Part shown: in pieces, positions 45,793-58,904 of the stretch
Numbering within the stretch: position 1 is the stretch's first letter
Layout of the letters: every line of letters begins with the position of its first letter
Source: Volutella citrinella
Taxonomy: Eukaryota > Ascomycota > Sordariomycetes > Hypocreales > Nectriaceae
Direction: 5' to 3'
Assembly (NCBI GenBank): GCA_034401135.1
Contig: JAWZSP010000003.1
Location: 1,984,001 to 2,048,000 of the forward strand
Length of the DNA: 64,000 nt
Made by a program: the position numbers and the translations under genes
The notes under the pieces: generated by a model
Database searches by the model: none
Told to the model about the DNA's origin: nothing
Seen by the model: only the letters and a program-made list of their open reading frames with translations

Positions 45793-47808
45793 CTAAGCCA
45801 GTCGTACGCCCGCCTCCTTTCTCTTCTTCAGCTGCTGCTGCGCTGCGAGGCTCATGCCGGCCTCCTGACTCGAGTCGAATAGGCTCTGCGCCTCGCGTCG
45901 CTTTTCGTCCTCAATCTTCTTGAGGCGCTTCTCCGTCTTGCCCTTGCCGCTTCCCTTGCCGTGGAACTGGTGGCTGAGGTGCTTGAACGCCTCCTTCCTG
46001 TCCAGCGAGCGTCCGTGTTCATCCGTGTACCTGAGCTCCACATTGGGCTTGTATCCGGTAGAGAACAGCTCGGCCATGCGCCGGGACTGCTGCTGGTCAC
46101 GCCACTGGTTCTGCTGGCGCGCCCAGTCCTCGCGTTCCCGTACTGACATTCGATCCAGCTTGCCGCTCGTTCGGTCACGCTCACGCTGGTGTCTAGCTTG
46201 CTCGTCCAGCTCTTCCTCCAGCTGACGCTTTTTGGCCAGGAACTCCTCTCGGTCCCGGAGGCTGGAGAACTCTTCGCTGCCACGAGAGTCTTCGACGAGG
46301 CCACGTTCTCGTAGAAGCGCGAGGGCAGCGCCCATACCCTGTCCAACAACCTTTTCCTCTTCGACGCCCGTGTCTTGTTGCTCCTCGGTCACCGAGGGCT
46401 CAGGGATGGTTTCCGCTTCCACCTCATCCTGTCCGTTCTCCATCGGGTGATCCTCTGAGGGCTCGGGTTCCTTGGACACGGTCCTCGGCTTCCTTGGCTT
46501 GCGCTCTTCTTCCTCGCCGGGCTTGCTCAATCCAGCGACAAACTCTGACGTCTCGCCGATGACCAGCCCTCCTTCCTCTGCATCGACTGGTTCGAGATCA
46601 TCCCCCTGCTCTTTGAGCTGTTTCGCAATGTCTTCGATTCTCGTCTTCTTGCGTTTCTTCAGAGCCGATTTTCGCTGAAGTGCAAGAGATGCTTGCAAAT
46701 CGTCGTCGTCGACAAAGTTGTCATCCACAGCCTTTCGCTTCTTGCTGGGGGCGTTGTCCTTGGAGTCAATATCCATGGAGTCAGCAGTGGAGGCAATAAC
46801 GGGCTCCAGAGGGAAGATGTCATCCTCGTCGACAGGCTTCTGTCTTGTTGACTTGTTCTTCTTCCCCTTCTTTGGCTTCTTGACCTTGATTTGCGAAGCA
46901 TCCAGATAGTCTGATGACATGGGCGCATCGCCTTTAGGAAAGTCAGCATAGAAGTCTGTGTGAGAGAGTATGTGTGGCTTACCAATCATGTCGTCGAGGC
47001 TAACGTTGTGCTTGTTCTTCGTCTTGTCGACGGGTTTCTCCAAGATATCGGACAGCTCTGCAATGACGCCGCCGGCATCCAAGGTGAACTTCTTGCGCTT
47101 CTTGCCGTCAATCTCCTCGTCATATTGTGACAGAATACCGTGCTCTCCATCCTCGTCTGCGTCATCGTGCGGGTTGTATCCAGGTCGCTTCTTCTTCAAA
47201 TCGAGCCGATCGGTCAGCTTCTCGGCCTCCCGCAAGTCGATATTTTCCAGTTCGTCGCCTTCTTCCTCGTTCTCGTCAATCGTTGTGTCCTTGAGTGTGA
47301 GGATCTGCTCATCTCCGTCCAGAAATGCCGAGGTGTCATGCGCGACCTTAATTCCGGCCAGATCCTTGGAAGTGTACTGGATGGCAGCGGCGGCGGCAGC
47401 CTCAGCCGCAGCCATCTCCTCCTCCAGCTTCCTAGCCTTGGCAATCTTCTTCTGGCGCTTCTTCTGGCCCAGAATCCAGTCCTTGGCACTGATATCAGTG
47501 GCCGCATCAGCTTCTCCCAGGCCTTTGCCTTCCAAGACGGCATGGAGCTGTGCCTTCTCGCGTGCCTTGCGGACGGCGGCAGCCTTTTCGTCTCGTCTCC
47601 GCCTGGATTCTTCGGCATCGCGAGCCTTGTTGTAGTTGTCGTACGCTTCGGCCGCTCGGCTTTCGAGAGTACTAGGCGCGTCCCCATCATCAGCATCGGT
47701 GGCCTTGGGTTGGGCAACCTGCGGCGCGACCCGTCCTGGGACAGGCAACGGCTTCATGCCCAGGGACACTCGGACCCGGTTGGTCTCTTCAATCGCTGCC
47801 GCGTCCAT
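45793..47808 (-). CDS. SART1/Snu66, U4/U6.U5 tri-snRNP component
   Basis: Splicing factor needed for spliceosome activation. The model has exons 46983-47808 and 45793-46931, 654 aa. The frame is open through the 51-nt intron, so an unspliced reading adds 17 aa. I place an intron because it has a GTAAGC donor, a CTGAC branch and a TAAAG acceptor, and because its removal gives DDMIGDAPMSSDYLDASQIKV, the conserved SART1 order. The start MDAAAIEETNRVRVSLGMKPLP is the family N-terminus; the 30 in-frame codons above it are leader. The protein is highly charged with long helices (KKRQKKIAKARKLEEEMAAA), acidic and basic runs, and ends in the conserved GVRLA. Confidence 0.93.
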   Translation of the reverse strand: MDAAAIEETNRVRVSLGMKPLPVPGRVAPQVAQPKATDADDGDAPSTLESRAAEAYDNYNKARDAEESRRRRDEKAAAVRKAREKAQLHAVLEGKGLGEADAATDISAKDWILGQKKRQKKIAKARKLEEEMAAAEAAAAAAIQYTSKDLAGIKVAHDTSAFLDGDEQILTLKDTTIDENEEEGDELENIDLREAEKLTDRLDLKKKRPGYNPHDDADEDGEHGILSQYDEEIDGKKRKKFTLDAGGVIAELSDILEKPVDKTKNKHNVSLDDMIGKPHILSHTDFYADFPKGDAPMSSDYLDASQIKVKKPKKGKKNKSTRQKPVDEDDIFPLEPVIASTADSMDIDSKDNAPSKKRKAVDDNFVDDDDLQASLALQRKSALKKRKKTRIEDIAKQLKEQGDDLEPVDAEEGGLVIGETSEFVAGLSKPGEEEERKPRKPRTVSKEPEPSEDHPMENGQDEVEAETIPEPSVTEEQQDTGVEEEKVVGQGMGAALALLRERGLVEDSRGSEEFSSLRDREEFLAKKRQLEEELDEQARHQRERDRTSGKLDRMSVREREDWARQQNQWRDQQQSRRMAELFSTGYKPNVELRYTDEHGRSLDRKEAFKHLSHQFHGKGSGKGKTEKRLKKIEDEKRREAQSLFDSSQEAGMSLAAQQQLKKRKEAGVRLA

Positions 47809-49733
47809 CTTGGCGGTCGGCTGTGTGCGTTGCGATATGGTATAGGTGGTTGAAAGGGCGACCAAGACCAGCGACAAGAATTGGAGGTTCGTGAGCACGG
47901 GTCACAATGCCCCGTCAACGCGCCTGACTGCCTGTCAATGGATGGGTCCGTCCTTTGTTTGCTGCCTCAGCCTTGAGCAGGTGGAGCACAAGGCAGCCTA
48001 GCTTGAAATTTCTATTGGGTCACGTGACGCCCCCCAAGAAGTTGTTTATAGGCTGCGTCTGAAAATTCGCTTCTCTCCTTCTTCTTCTTCTACCTCACGG
48101 ATCTGTGCCCAGCGATCCTCTGCTTAATTGTCGGGGTCGATTGCTGTGCAGCTCGATAACCATGGAGCCATCAACTTGCTATGGTGTTTATATCCTATCG
48201 ACAGTTCCCAGATTAGCCGGTCTTTGTGAACCCGCTCGGTGTCGCGAGACGCCTTGAGCAGGGGAACTCTGCACTGGAGGCGCCATATTCCTAAACCCTT
48301 TCGCAGAAACCGTCGGTTGATGAAGTAAGGGAAAACCATGGCTGCTACATACCCATACCCAGAGCCTTTTAGCTCCATCGTAGTAACACATTCCGCGCTT
48401 TCGGCAAGGGCAAACCTCTGCTGATGTTGACCCGCTCCATCGAACCGAAGCCGAGGAAGCAGATTTCTTGTTCGTCCTCCGGTGCTAGTCCGCTAGCGAT
48501 GGATGCTCAGCAGGTCGTGGCCAGCATCTGGAGAAGGCATTCGGCCCTACCTCACCCCAGACGCCGTGCAACGGGCCTGTCGCGATGCATCAGCTCGGCC
48601 GTACGATGGCGTTCTAGCCCCGGGGTGCATCGTGGCTGGCCGTCAACCCCAGTGGACTGCTTGATCGAAGGGCCGAAGCTATCTGCCAGGTGTGCCGGGT
48701 GTGCCTCTGCCCTGGACGGACCGTCATTTCACCACGGGGCCATCCCCCGGACTTGGGTCGCGATGCGTGCCGCTCCGCTGCAAGCACAGTCGCTAATGCA
48801 AAATGGAGTCACGCCTCGGCCGGCAATCTAACCAGTAACAGGGAGCGGATGATGCAACTCTGTGATTACCCTGGTCGCCCTTCCATATGTCGCGTAGCTT
48901 GTGCTTGGTCTCTTCGGAGCTACTTGGACGTATTAGCCACCGACCTACATAGTACCGACCCGGTTCCTTGTCTCGTTTCGAGCTCTGCAGGGGCCGATCA
49001 TGGGTTAATATTCCAGGAGCGTCGGCTGCCGGCTCGTTGCGTGTGGTGTGTCTAACTTATGGTTGGTTGGACGAGGTGGTCAAGCTTAAGGCAGGTTGTG
49101 GTCTGGCGGGTGCGCCAACGCGGGGAAGTCAAGTCACCTCAGTCGCTGGCATGTGAGCACAACCTGACGTACTATGTACTATCGAAACCTCATTCGCGAA
49201 TCTCCATGCAGCCATCACTTCTCTTGCCATGTACATTGGGCATAACATAACACAGCACGGTGACGTCTGAATCCATCCGCCTCTGTGACATTTCGGCAGA
49301 GCTGGCTCACGAGCAAACAAAACATATACTACCCTCTCTCCAATAAGAGGCCAGGAGCTGGTATAGTTGTCGGTGTAGGTGTTAGTAGTTCCGGCTGGGT
49401 ACGGCCCCATTACCGTCAAGTCCAGACCACCTCAGCTTTCCGGACGAGCCTATCGGCATCTTCATAGCCTCGCCATCGTCGCATCCATCATATGAGAGCT
49501 GTTCGGCGCATTTACAACTCATTCGGCCCTTTGGACACCTCCACCGGGGCTTCCCCATGGGGCCCTACGCGAGCTGACCCCCCCGTCTGAGACTACATTT
49601 CTCAATTCCGTGAATTCCGCGATCCAGTCTTTCCCCAAGAGCGAGGTCTATTTAAGACGTCACGATGGACCTCTTCGACGAATCTGTCTCGTCCTTGTCC
49701 TACAACAGCACCTCTTCCTTGGTCTATCCAGTC
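47809..49733. other. Divergent promoter region, SART1 / glucoamylase
   Basis: 1.9 kb. The SART1 side has a C/T-rich patch (about 48070-48110). No gene is supportable. The glucoamylase-proximal 100 bp carry a C/T-rich leader. I found no clean AmyR-type CGG-N8-CGG pair by eye. Confidence 0.5.
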
Positions 49734-51940
<2,207 letters not shown>

Positions 51941-52583
51941 TCCAGGGGTAGCCATTTTGGGGGCCGGAGCAGTTGCTACCTGTGGCGGAGTTTTCTGCTT
52001 CAATTTCACTTCTTGTCGTTGTGGTTGGTGTTGTCGCTGATGTTGTTGGTGTTGTTGTTGGAGTTGTTGATGGTGTTGTGGGTGTCGTCGTCGTTGTCGT
52101 TGGGGTGTTGTCGAATTTGCCTTTTCTATGCCCATTTTATGCCTTATGTCCCCCTTCCCTCGCTCTCTTCTATTCCTTGTTTCGGGCCTGCACTTGTATG
52201 GGTGTCCAGGTCCAAAACAAACGCAAAGTACATATTGCCATCACGCTACCTTATCCACGCCATGTAAATAAAACCTCAATCATGCCCCCCCCACCTTGAG
52301 ATGCAATCAGTGTCGTTCAAGAATGTAAATTTGTCTATAGCTGATTTGCCTAAACCAATAGTTGTTCTTCCTGGATACAACCCTCATCAGCCCTTCCTTG
52401 GGCCGCGTAGCTGGACAGGCCACCACCCATCAAGTCGAACAACAGAGGCGTATTCGGCCTGCGAAGCTCCAGCAGCGTGTACGTACATGTGCAAACACAT
52501 TTCGTCACGCACCCCCAGCACATCCCCGGACATGTTGCGCCAACAATAGAAATAACGCCGTTGCCTTCACCCCACGGCTTCTC
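51941..52583. other. Convergent intergenic space with GTT-rich tract
   Basis: 643 bp between glucoamylase and sec17 3' ends. No gene seen; the only structure is the GTT-rich tract at 52013-52105. Confidence 0.5.
52013..52105 (+). repeat. Imperfect GTT/GTTGTTGG microsatellite
   Basis: Imperfect trinucleotide-like tract (GTTGTTGGTGTTGTTGTTGG and relatives) just after the glucoamylase stop, probably in its 3' UTR. Confidence 0.7.
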
Positions 52584-53777
52584 TTAAGCAAACGCATCGT
52601 CCTCCTCGGCGCCCTCAAGCTGATCCTTGACCTTGACCAGGAGGGCCGTCTCCCAGTTCTTCAACTGGCGGAATCGGTCAAAGTCGCCCAGCGCGTCCTG
52701 GAACGCCTCCATGCTCTTGGACTCGACGGCAGCCACCATTTCGGCCAGCGTACGGCCCTCGCGCTCCTTCATAAACTGGGGGTCTAGCTGGGCGTAGCTG
52801 TCGAGCGCGCGCTGCGAGGCGACAATATCGCCAGCGACCAGGTGGCAGATGCCGGCCTTCCACAGCCAGCCATTGAGGTTGAACCTCTGGTTTTGATTGC
52901 CGCTCTCCACGGCCTCCCGGGCGTATCGTTCCCAGATCTCGATGGACTTGTACAGATCGCCCGCGGGCGCGGCGATGTCGGCAACCTTGAGCCAGTTCTT
53001 GCTGGCAAGCCTGCAGTTTCACAAAATGCGTCAGAGATTCCTTGGTCCCCTTTCCTTCTGTTGCCGAGTGCAGCAATATGCGTTGGGGTCACACTTACGC
53101 CTTCGCATTGTCATCGTCAAACCATCCGGCGGCGGCCTCGTACGCCTCGATGGCACCCTTGACATCTCCGACCTCCTCGAGCATCTCACCGAGGTGCTCC
53201 TTCTGTGTGGCGGCGCGGCGGAAGTTGCCCTTGGCACAGTAGCGGTCGATTGCTACGTTTAGGCAGCGGACGGCGGCAGTGGGGTCGTCCTTTCGGTATG
53301 CCTTGTAGGCGTCGAGCATACAGTTCGCGGCATCATCGGGCTCCTTCAGCTTCTCGGTATGGACTCGCGCGGCCTCCTCGAAGGCCTTGCCGGCCTCGAT
53401 GTCTGTCCGAGTTACGTGCGGTTAGTCGTGTTGTCTTGACGGCGTTCGGGCTGTCCTGGTGGCCAGCCATGGTGCGCCAAGTGGAGGCGTAAACGAGATG
53501 GGAGTGCACATACTCTGCTTCTGCATCTTGAAGGCATTGGCGGCTTGGGTGTACAGATCGGCAGCCTCTTGGTATTTGTCCTCGCGACCGCCAAAGAAGC
53601 TGAAGCCACCGCTGGCACTCTGCAGCACCTTCTGGGCCTGTTGATTTGAGCGTCAGCCGATGCGTCGTGGCATAGCACCGAATAGATTCATCCCATTTTG
53701 GTCTGACGGCGCAAAAGGCGGGGGAGGGGTTGGCAACAACGGACCTTTTGGAGCAAGGCGCGAGGATCTTGGGACAT
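52584..53777 (-). CDS. sec17: Alpha-SNAP, vesicular-fusion protein Sec17
   Basis: Adaptor that recruits NSF/Sec18 to SNARE complexes for disassembly after membrane fusion. Exons 53745-53777, 53514-53637, 53099-53402 and 52584-53010 give 295 aa, the usual length (yeast 292). TPR-like helical hairpins run throughout: KYQEAADLYTQAANAFK, GKAFEEAARVHTEKLKE, VGDVKGAIEAYEAAAGWF and LGDFDRFRQLKNWETALLVKVK near the C-terminus, with the acidic tail EGAEEDDAFA. The conserved Leu pair region that stimulates NSF is near the end. The first intron uses a GTCCGT donor after 11 codons (MSQDPRALLQK), which is weak but gives the right N-terminus. Confidence 0.97.
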
Positions 53778-54337
53778 CGTTTCGAGCTGTTCGGTCGGGG
53801 TATCTCGGTAGGGTATAAAAAGAACGAGGAAGAAACGTAGCTCGGCCGGGAGGGGCGAGCAGGAATGCGATGGGAAGACAAGGTTGAAGTGGGAGTGTTT
53901 GAGAGACGTTGCGGTTTCAATGTTGCGAACTGCTGTACCCTGCCTGGCGGCGTGAGCTATGACGACGAGCCATCGCCTAAGCCACACCCCACGTCCCACC
54001 AGCGACCCAGTGACCTGTGCCCAGCGCCTGTAGGCGCCGTGGACCGCCTAACGAAATAATTAGGCGGTTCGCACTTCAACAGGACACTGGACCACCCTCG
54101 CTGACTCGAGCGCTAAATTTAGCCGCCAACTGTCAAGCCCTCTGCTTCCAATTGCTGCTCCATGCCACCCAAGCAGTGGAGTCCATCTTTGCCAAAGAGC
54201 CAAGTCTTCCCATCACGACTTGACCTCCGAAACCACCACATCACTCCGTCAATTGACGCCCAGAAACACGGTCCCGAATCCCAGACAATCCACAAGCCTC
54301 TCCTCCCGCGAGAAATCCGAGGTCATTTACCAACACA
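53778..54337. other. Divergent promoter region, sec17 / gta3
   Basis: 560 bp between divergently transcribed starts. Open frames that overlap gta3 from 54162 are shadows. Confidence 0.5.
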
Positions 54338-54916
54338 ATGGCCGTGTGCCCATCCTGCCGCCTCGCTCTGCGGCGAGCCTCCATCACCACCTCCCGCCGA
54401 ATCACCACCACCACCCCTCGCTCCCTCGCTACCAAGCCCACCGCCGCCGATATCCTCGCCGAGCCCACCTGGTCGGTCCGGAGCCTGCTACCCTCGGCCT
54501 CTTCCGCAGCCGCCCCGGAGACCATCTCCCCGAAACAGCTGCACCACCTCCTCCGGCTCTCGGCCCTCCCTCCTCCCGCCTCCCCCGCGGCCGAGGCCGC
54601 CATGATCGCCACCCTCCAGAGCCAGCTCCAGTTTGTCCGCGCCGTGCAACGCGTCGACACCGCCAGGGTCGAGCCCCTGCGCGCCATACGCGACGAGACG
54701 GACGAGGCGCGGGTGGCGACCACGGTGGGACTCGAGGGCCTGCGGGCGGCGCTCGACAAGGAGGTGCTCGTAGGGCACTACCAGCGGCAGAGGAGGGTTA
54801 AGGACAAGGTCCGCGACGAGGCGGAGGAGTGGGACGCGCTGTCGGCCGCTCGCAGGACGGCTGGGAGGTATTTTGTCGTTCAGAGCGGCAAGAATACGGT
54901 CGAGGGCGCCGAGTAG
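54338..54916 (+). CDS. Gta3, glutamyl-tRNA(Gln) amidotransferase subunit
   Basis: GatC-like third subunit of the mitochondrial amidotransferase that converts Glu-tRNA(Gln) to Gln-tRNA(Gln), a fungal family annotated as Gta3. Single exon, 192 aa. The N-terminus (RRASITTSRRITTTTPRSLA) is a mitochondrial presequence. Next comes EPTWSVRSLLP, then the short-helix motif around SPKQLHHLLRLSALPPP that corresponds to the start of GatC proteins. The C-terminal half is a charged helix with RYFVVQSGK near the end. The ATG follows a leader with CAACACA. Divergent from sec17. Confidence 0.88.
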   Translation: MAVCPSCRLALRRASITTSRRITTTTPRSLATKPTAADILAEPTWSVRSLLPSASSAAAPETISPKQLHHLLRLSALPPPASPAAEAAMIATLQSQLQFVRAVQRVDTARVEPLRAIRDETDEARVATTVGLEGLRAALDKEVLVGHYQRQRRVKDKVRDEAEEWDALSAARRTAGRYFVVQSGKNTVEGAE

Positions 54917-55272
54917 ACCGAAGCTGCGTGCGCTTGGCTCGGCCAGGGATGTTGCAACAAACCAGAGTCGCCAGGCATGATACCCTTGTAAAACAGCTAT
55001 CCTGGGGCTTAAATAGTAGTAATCATTCGTATATAAACTCCGTCCTACATGCTCGCTTGTCCCATGTACAGTATCTAGCAGGTGACTCCAATCCATCCTC
55101 CAATGGTCCAGCCGGTCATCGGTCCAGAAAGCCTAGCCTTGACTTCTCTTGTATTTGTTTTATACCAGGCCAGCAGCTTTGCCGTAGCATTAGTCTTCCT
55201 TCACAGGAGCCGCTTCTGCCCGCGCCCGAACAGCTTGACGCCTATGTCGTCGGTTCGTTGCTACACCACGCT
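54917..55272. other. Convergent intergenic space
   Basis: 356 bp between the gta3 and ypi1 3' ends. No coding signal. Confidence 0.5.
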
Positions 55273-55829
55273 CTAGGATTTGGCAGGCCCGGTGCCGTCC
55301 TTTGGCTTCGGCTTGGGGACCTTCTCGTATGCATTTGGGCTCGGCGCCCGCTTCTCCTTCTTGCCCTTCCCGCGGCCGTTGCGCCCACGGCCGTGGTCGT
55401 GGTCATGGCCATGTCCACAGCCCTGCTTCTTGCCGCCGGCTGGCCTCGCACCATCGGGTTCGGAATCTGAATCATCGTCCGACGAGTCAGACGAGGATTC
55501 GTCGCTGGACTCGTCAACGGCCTTGGGCCTGTGATAGATACAGCACACTATGTATAGATGGTCAGCTCTAGTCTTCAGGGAAGAAAGCTTGCGCCGGCGC
55601 AACGACGAGGCTCACCTTTGGAGCTCTTCCGGCCTAGTCCTTCGTTGTCGACGACATTGTCGGCCCACTGCACGGAGCGCTCGGCGCTGGGGGTATGTGC
55701 ACCCCGTAGCTGCAGTATAGGGGGCGCTCGTCGCGAGGCTGAAGGCTGAGGGTTGAGAGTGGTGGTTTGCGACTGTGAGGACGCCGCCGGCGGCTGTTGT
55801 TGTTGCTGTCGTTGTTGTCGTTCGGCCAT
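55273..55829 (-). CDS. ypi1: Type 1 protein phosphatase inhibitor Ypi1/PPP1R11-like
   Basis: Regulator of PP1 (Glc7). Exons 55616-55829 and 55273-55547 give 162 aa. Core family signature: LQLRGAH, then SVQWADNVVDNEGLGRKSSK, continuing across the intron into VCCIYHRPKA. VQW is the RVxF-like PP1-binding element, and CCIYH the conserved zinc/metal region. The tail is acidic (SSDESSSDSSDDDSDSEPD) with a His/Gly run (CGHGHDHDHGRG) and ends in basic residues. A Gln run follows the Met. Nuclear, by family knowledge. Confidence 0.95.
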
Positions 55830-56293
55830 GATGCTTCTCCGCGCAACCCGCTCGCTGAAGGGTGTATTTTTTCAGGTCTTGGAAATCCAATGTCAGTCTC
55901 GGCCGCTATCGTCCTGATGGAGCGAAACCCAAGGGGCAGATCGGCTGCCAGTGCTGGCGCGTGATGGTGGCGAGAGACAAAATCGAAGGCACCGTTGGTT
56001 TTTTCGACAGTTGGCTTGGTCATCGAGGGGCATAAAATCCGGGGTTGCCCCACGTCATTGCCTCCAAACTTCTGGAATGCCAGCAGGTCGACGCTAGTGA
56101 ACATCATACCGTTATCCAAGTTGTATTTGCCACAGTCGCGACACCGAGACGCTATGGCTTTCAATCCCTTGGAATATCCAAGATTATGTCCTTCTATGTC
56201 TATGAGTTTTGGTTGGTAATTTACATGAGGGTACAGCTTTCGTTGTCGTTGTTACAGTTAAGTGGTGGTACATGAAACCCTTCGTTTCCATCA
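55830..56293. other. Intergenic, ypi1 promoter / gep3 3' region
   Basis: 464 bp between two minus-strand genes. No coding signal. Confidence 0.5.
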
Positions 56294-58589
56294 TCAATCC
56301 GCGTTCGCAGGGAGTGCGCTGCGCCTCCTAGCCTTTTCCAGTTTCTTCTGGCCCTTCATGCTTCTTCGAGGCCTGCTCCTCTTGTGCTCCTTCCGTTCAA
56401 GAGGCTTGTTGTTGAGCCACCCATTGATAGGCATCCGTGATCCAACGAAGCGGCCTTCCGGGGTGTAAATGTCCACCTCTGGCCACCTAGGCTCGGGTAT
56501 CTTTGGCTCGGGTTTCTTTATTTGGATCTGCTCGTTGGTATCTCGGCGCTGAAGTTGCATACTGGCAAACGGGTCAGAGGTATCCACTTGAGGGGTGTCA
56601 GAACTCCTGTTGATGTCGCCGCGCCAGGTCTGTTGCGGTCTCTCGATGTCTCGAGCTCGAACCTGCGCGACAAGCTCGATGTATCCGACGCCTTCAATCA
56701 GGATATCGGTGGAGAGGACCCTGAACGGTAGCCGGTCCGCCTGAAGTCCAACAGCATTCTTTCTTGTAAGGGGCCCGGCCCTGGCCTTGGTAACGTCATG
56801 TGTGAGCCGGAAGGTCCCGGCATGCTTGATCTTGTCGACAGACTCAGGTAGGAGTATGCTCCGCACATCTCTCGCCTGTCGCGTCTGGTTCTGGAACTCT
56901 ATAGCTTTGTCCGTGCTGGTAAGGTGCTCTTCCAATGGCGTAAAATTATACGCCAGGAAGATGAGATTGGGGGTCTTTGGCGTAATACGGATCAAGCCAC
57001 CGCCGAGGAGCAACGACTTGCCTTCCCTGAACGAGATCTGTTCCGGCACGATGCGCTTCTTCATAATCATCGACTGCCTGTCCTCTTCATTGACGAACAG
57101 GTCGAGGTCACTTCGAGCTAAACCTGGCAGATCGATGAGCTCGCCTTTGCCGTTGCCGAACGGCACCCGAATAGGTGACACAGTTGTCCCGGGGAGAGAC
57201 GACACCATCGGCATGTCCGGGTAGTTTCTCTCGGGTTGGGGAGGGGGCAGCAAGTCGCCGACGTCCATATCCTCTGAAGCCTCGCCATCCAAATCTCTGA
57301 GAGATTCGGCACGGGCGTCCTGACGCGGATATGCAGAAACGGACGACGATGTCGACGCATCACCAGCATTGCCCATTCTGCCCTTTGGGAAGATAGACTC
57401 GAACAGCATGCTTTTCCCAACGTTGACCTTGCCAACCATCCACCCAGCACCGCCTCGCTGCCAGATGTCCTCCTTGATGCCCTTGGTCCACCAACCACGC
57501 CGCGCACTCACGCACTTGACATTTCCCAGGCGCACCCGTCCGCCCAGCCGCCCGAGAGCGTCACGGAGCACCTCGCGCAGGTACGGCATCATATTATCGA
57601 CGATTTGTTTCGTCGGTCCCAGGAGGTCGCCTCTCGTGATGATGAAGCTCAGCTCCGTCTTGCGATCGCGCTGGAACTTGTCCGCGCGGGATCGCCTGTT
57701 CCGCGTACGAAGGGGGATGTCGCCGAGCAGGACATTGAGCCTCGGGATCAGAGACATGGGGAAATCCGCGGCGTCAATGACGTGGTAGACGTGGTTGTAC
57801 TTGTGAGGTGACTCCTCAATCGTCTCGCGCAACGACTCGACCGTTGGGTGGAACATTGGCAGCTTTGCGGTGTCGCTAGTCGTGCTGTGGTGCTGGAGGT
57901 TGTGACATCGATCACAGACCGGTTGCTTCTCTGCTGGAGCCTCCTCTAGAAATTGGATTAGAACGGCGACCCCACGACGAGTTCTGGGAGCACTTACTGG
58001 GTGCAACATTCCCTTCAAACTCGTTCCCAAACTTAAGGAGCGAAGGGCTCAGGCCAAGTTTCTCCAACTGTGCAGGGTCCAACGACTTCAGCGCATCGTC
58101 AACCACAGCATCTGCATCCGGTTCGGATGGTTCGTCTCGAGTTGGTTGTGTTGATGTTGTCAACTCTGTTTCTCGTTGGGATCGTTTTGATCGCCCTCGT
58201 ATAAATTCATTCGGGTTCATCCACTTCCTGACTCTCTTCTCAGTCTGATCGTAGTAGCCCAAAACAAGCGGATCATTCGTTTGCGAAAAGGCACCACAAC
58301 CAGGGCAATTCAATGGCAGTCGTCTTTCGGGATGCGCATATTCCGGCTGCGAAGACGCATGCACGGTCGCTGGGTTCGTCGGCTCTGGTGTCGTGGCAGT
58401 CTCGCTATGGTTGAACCGCCGGGCGCAGAGGTTGGCATGATGGGTTGGCGCCGCAGCGAGAGAGTTGCGACTCCATCGGAGCGATGATCCGAGAGCAGGA
58501 CAGAGAAATGCCGGTGCTCTTGCTAAGGTTGGTGTCCCGCTGATTCTCAGCGCTCGATTAGCCCACCTTGCCGTCAACGCCATATGCAT
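56294..58589 (-). CDS. Gep3/YqeH-type circularly permuted mitochondrial GTPase
   Basis: Mitochondrial GTPase of the YqeH family. Yeast Gep3 supports small mitoribosomal-subunit assembly and interacts genetically with prohibitins. Exons 57998-58589 and 56294-57945 give 747 aa. Residues 1-60 form a basic presequence. A split zinc site follows: CPGC at 95-98 and CDRC at 208-211. The GTPase motifs are permuted: G4 TRGD (about 302) comes before G1 GKVNVGKS (about 370), then G3 DLPG (about 465). The C-terminus is basic (KRSRPRRSMKGQKKLEKARRR), suited to rRNA binding. The second Met (58583) could also be the start. Confidence 0.94.
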
Positions 58590-58904
58590 CGCGGTACGTC
58601 GTTGCGAAAAGGGAAGAAGGAATACAGGAAACCTAGTATGAATGATGGATCTTCATGTTGGCAGACAGCCACAGCTAAAGTCGCCCAAAAATTTCCCCCC
58701 ACAGCACGCGACATGCCTAGCAGCACACCAGTCAATTGTAGTTGATCGTTCGCCCCACCCCCGGGTCAACGTTCGGCCCGCAAAGACACGGAAGCATGCG
58801 CAAGGGTCGGCGTGAACTTTTTGAAGCACCGCGACAACGCCAGCGCAGCCCAGAAACGGGAGAATTGTACGTCTTGCACTCCGCAAGGCCCCCCGATTCC
58901 CAAC
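58590..58904. other. Divergent promoter, gep3 / mL61
   Basis: About 315 bp shared by two mitoribosome-related genes facing away from each other. Confidence 0.5.

Noticed and set aside
48424..49055. Frames upstream of glucoamylase
   Set aside because: Two overlapping frames with no resemblance to known proteins; more likely promoter DNA.
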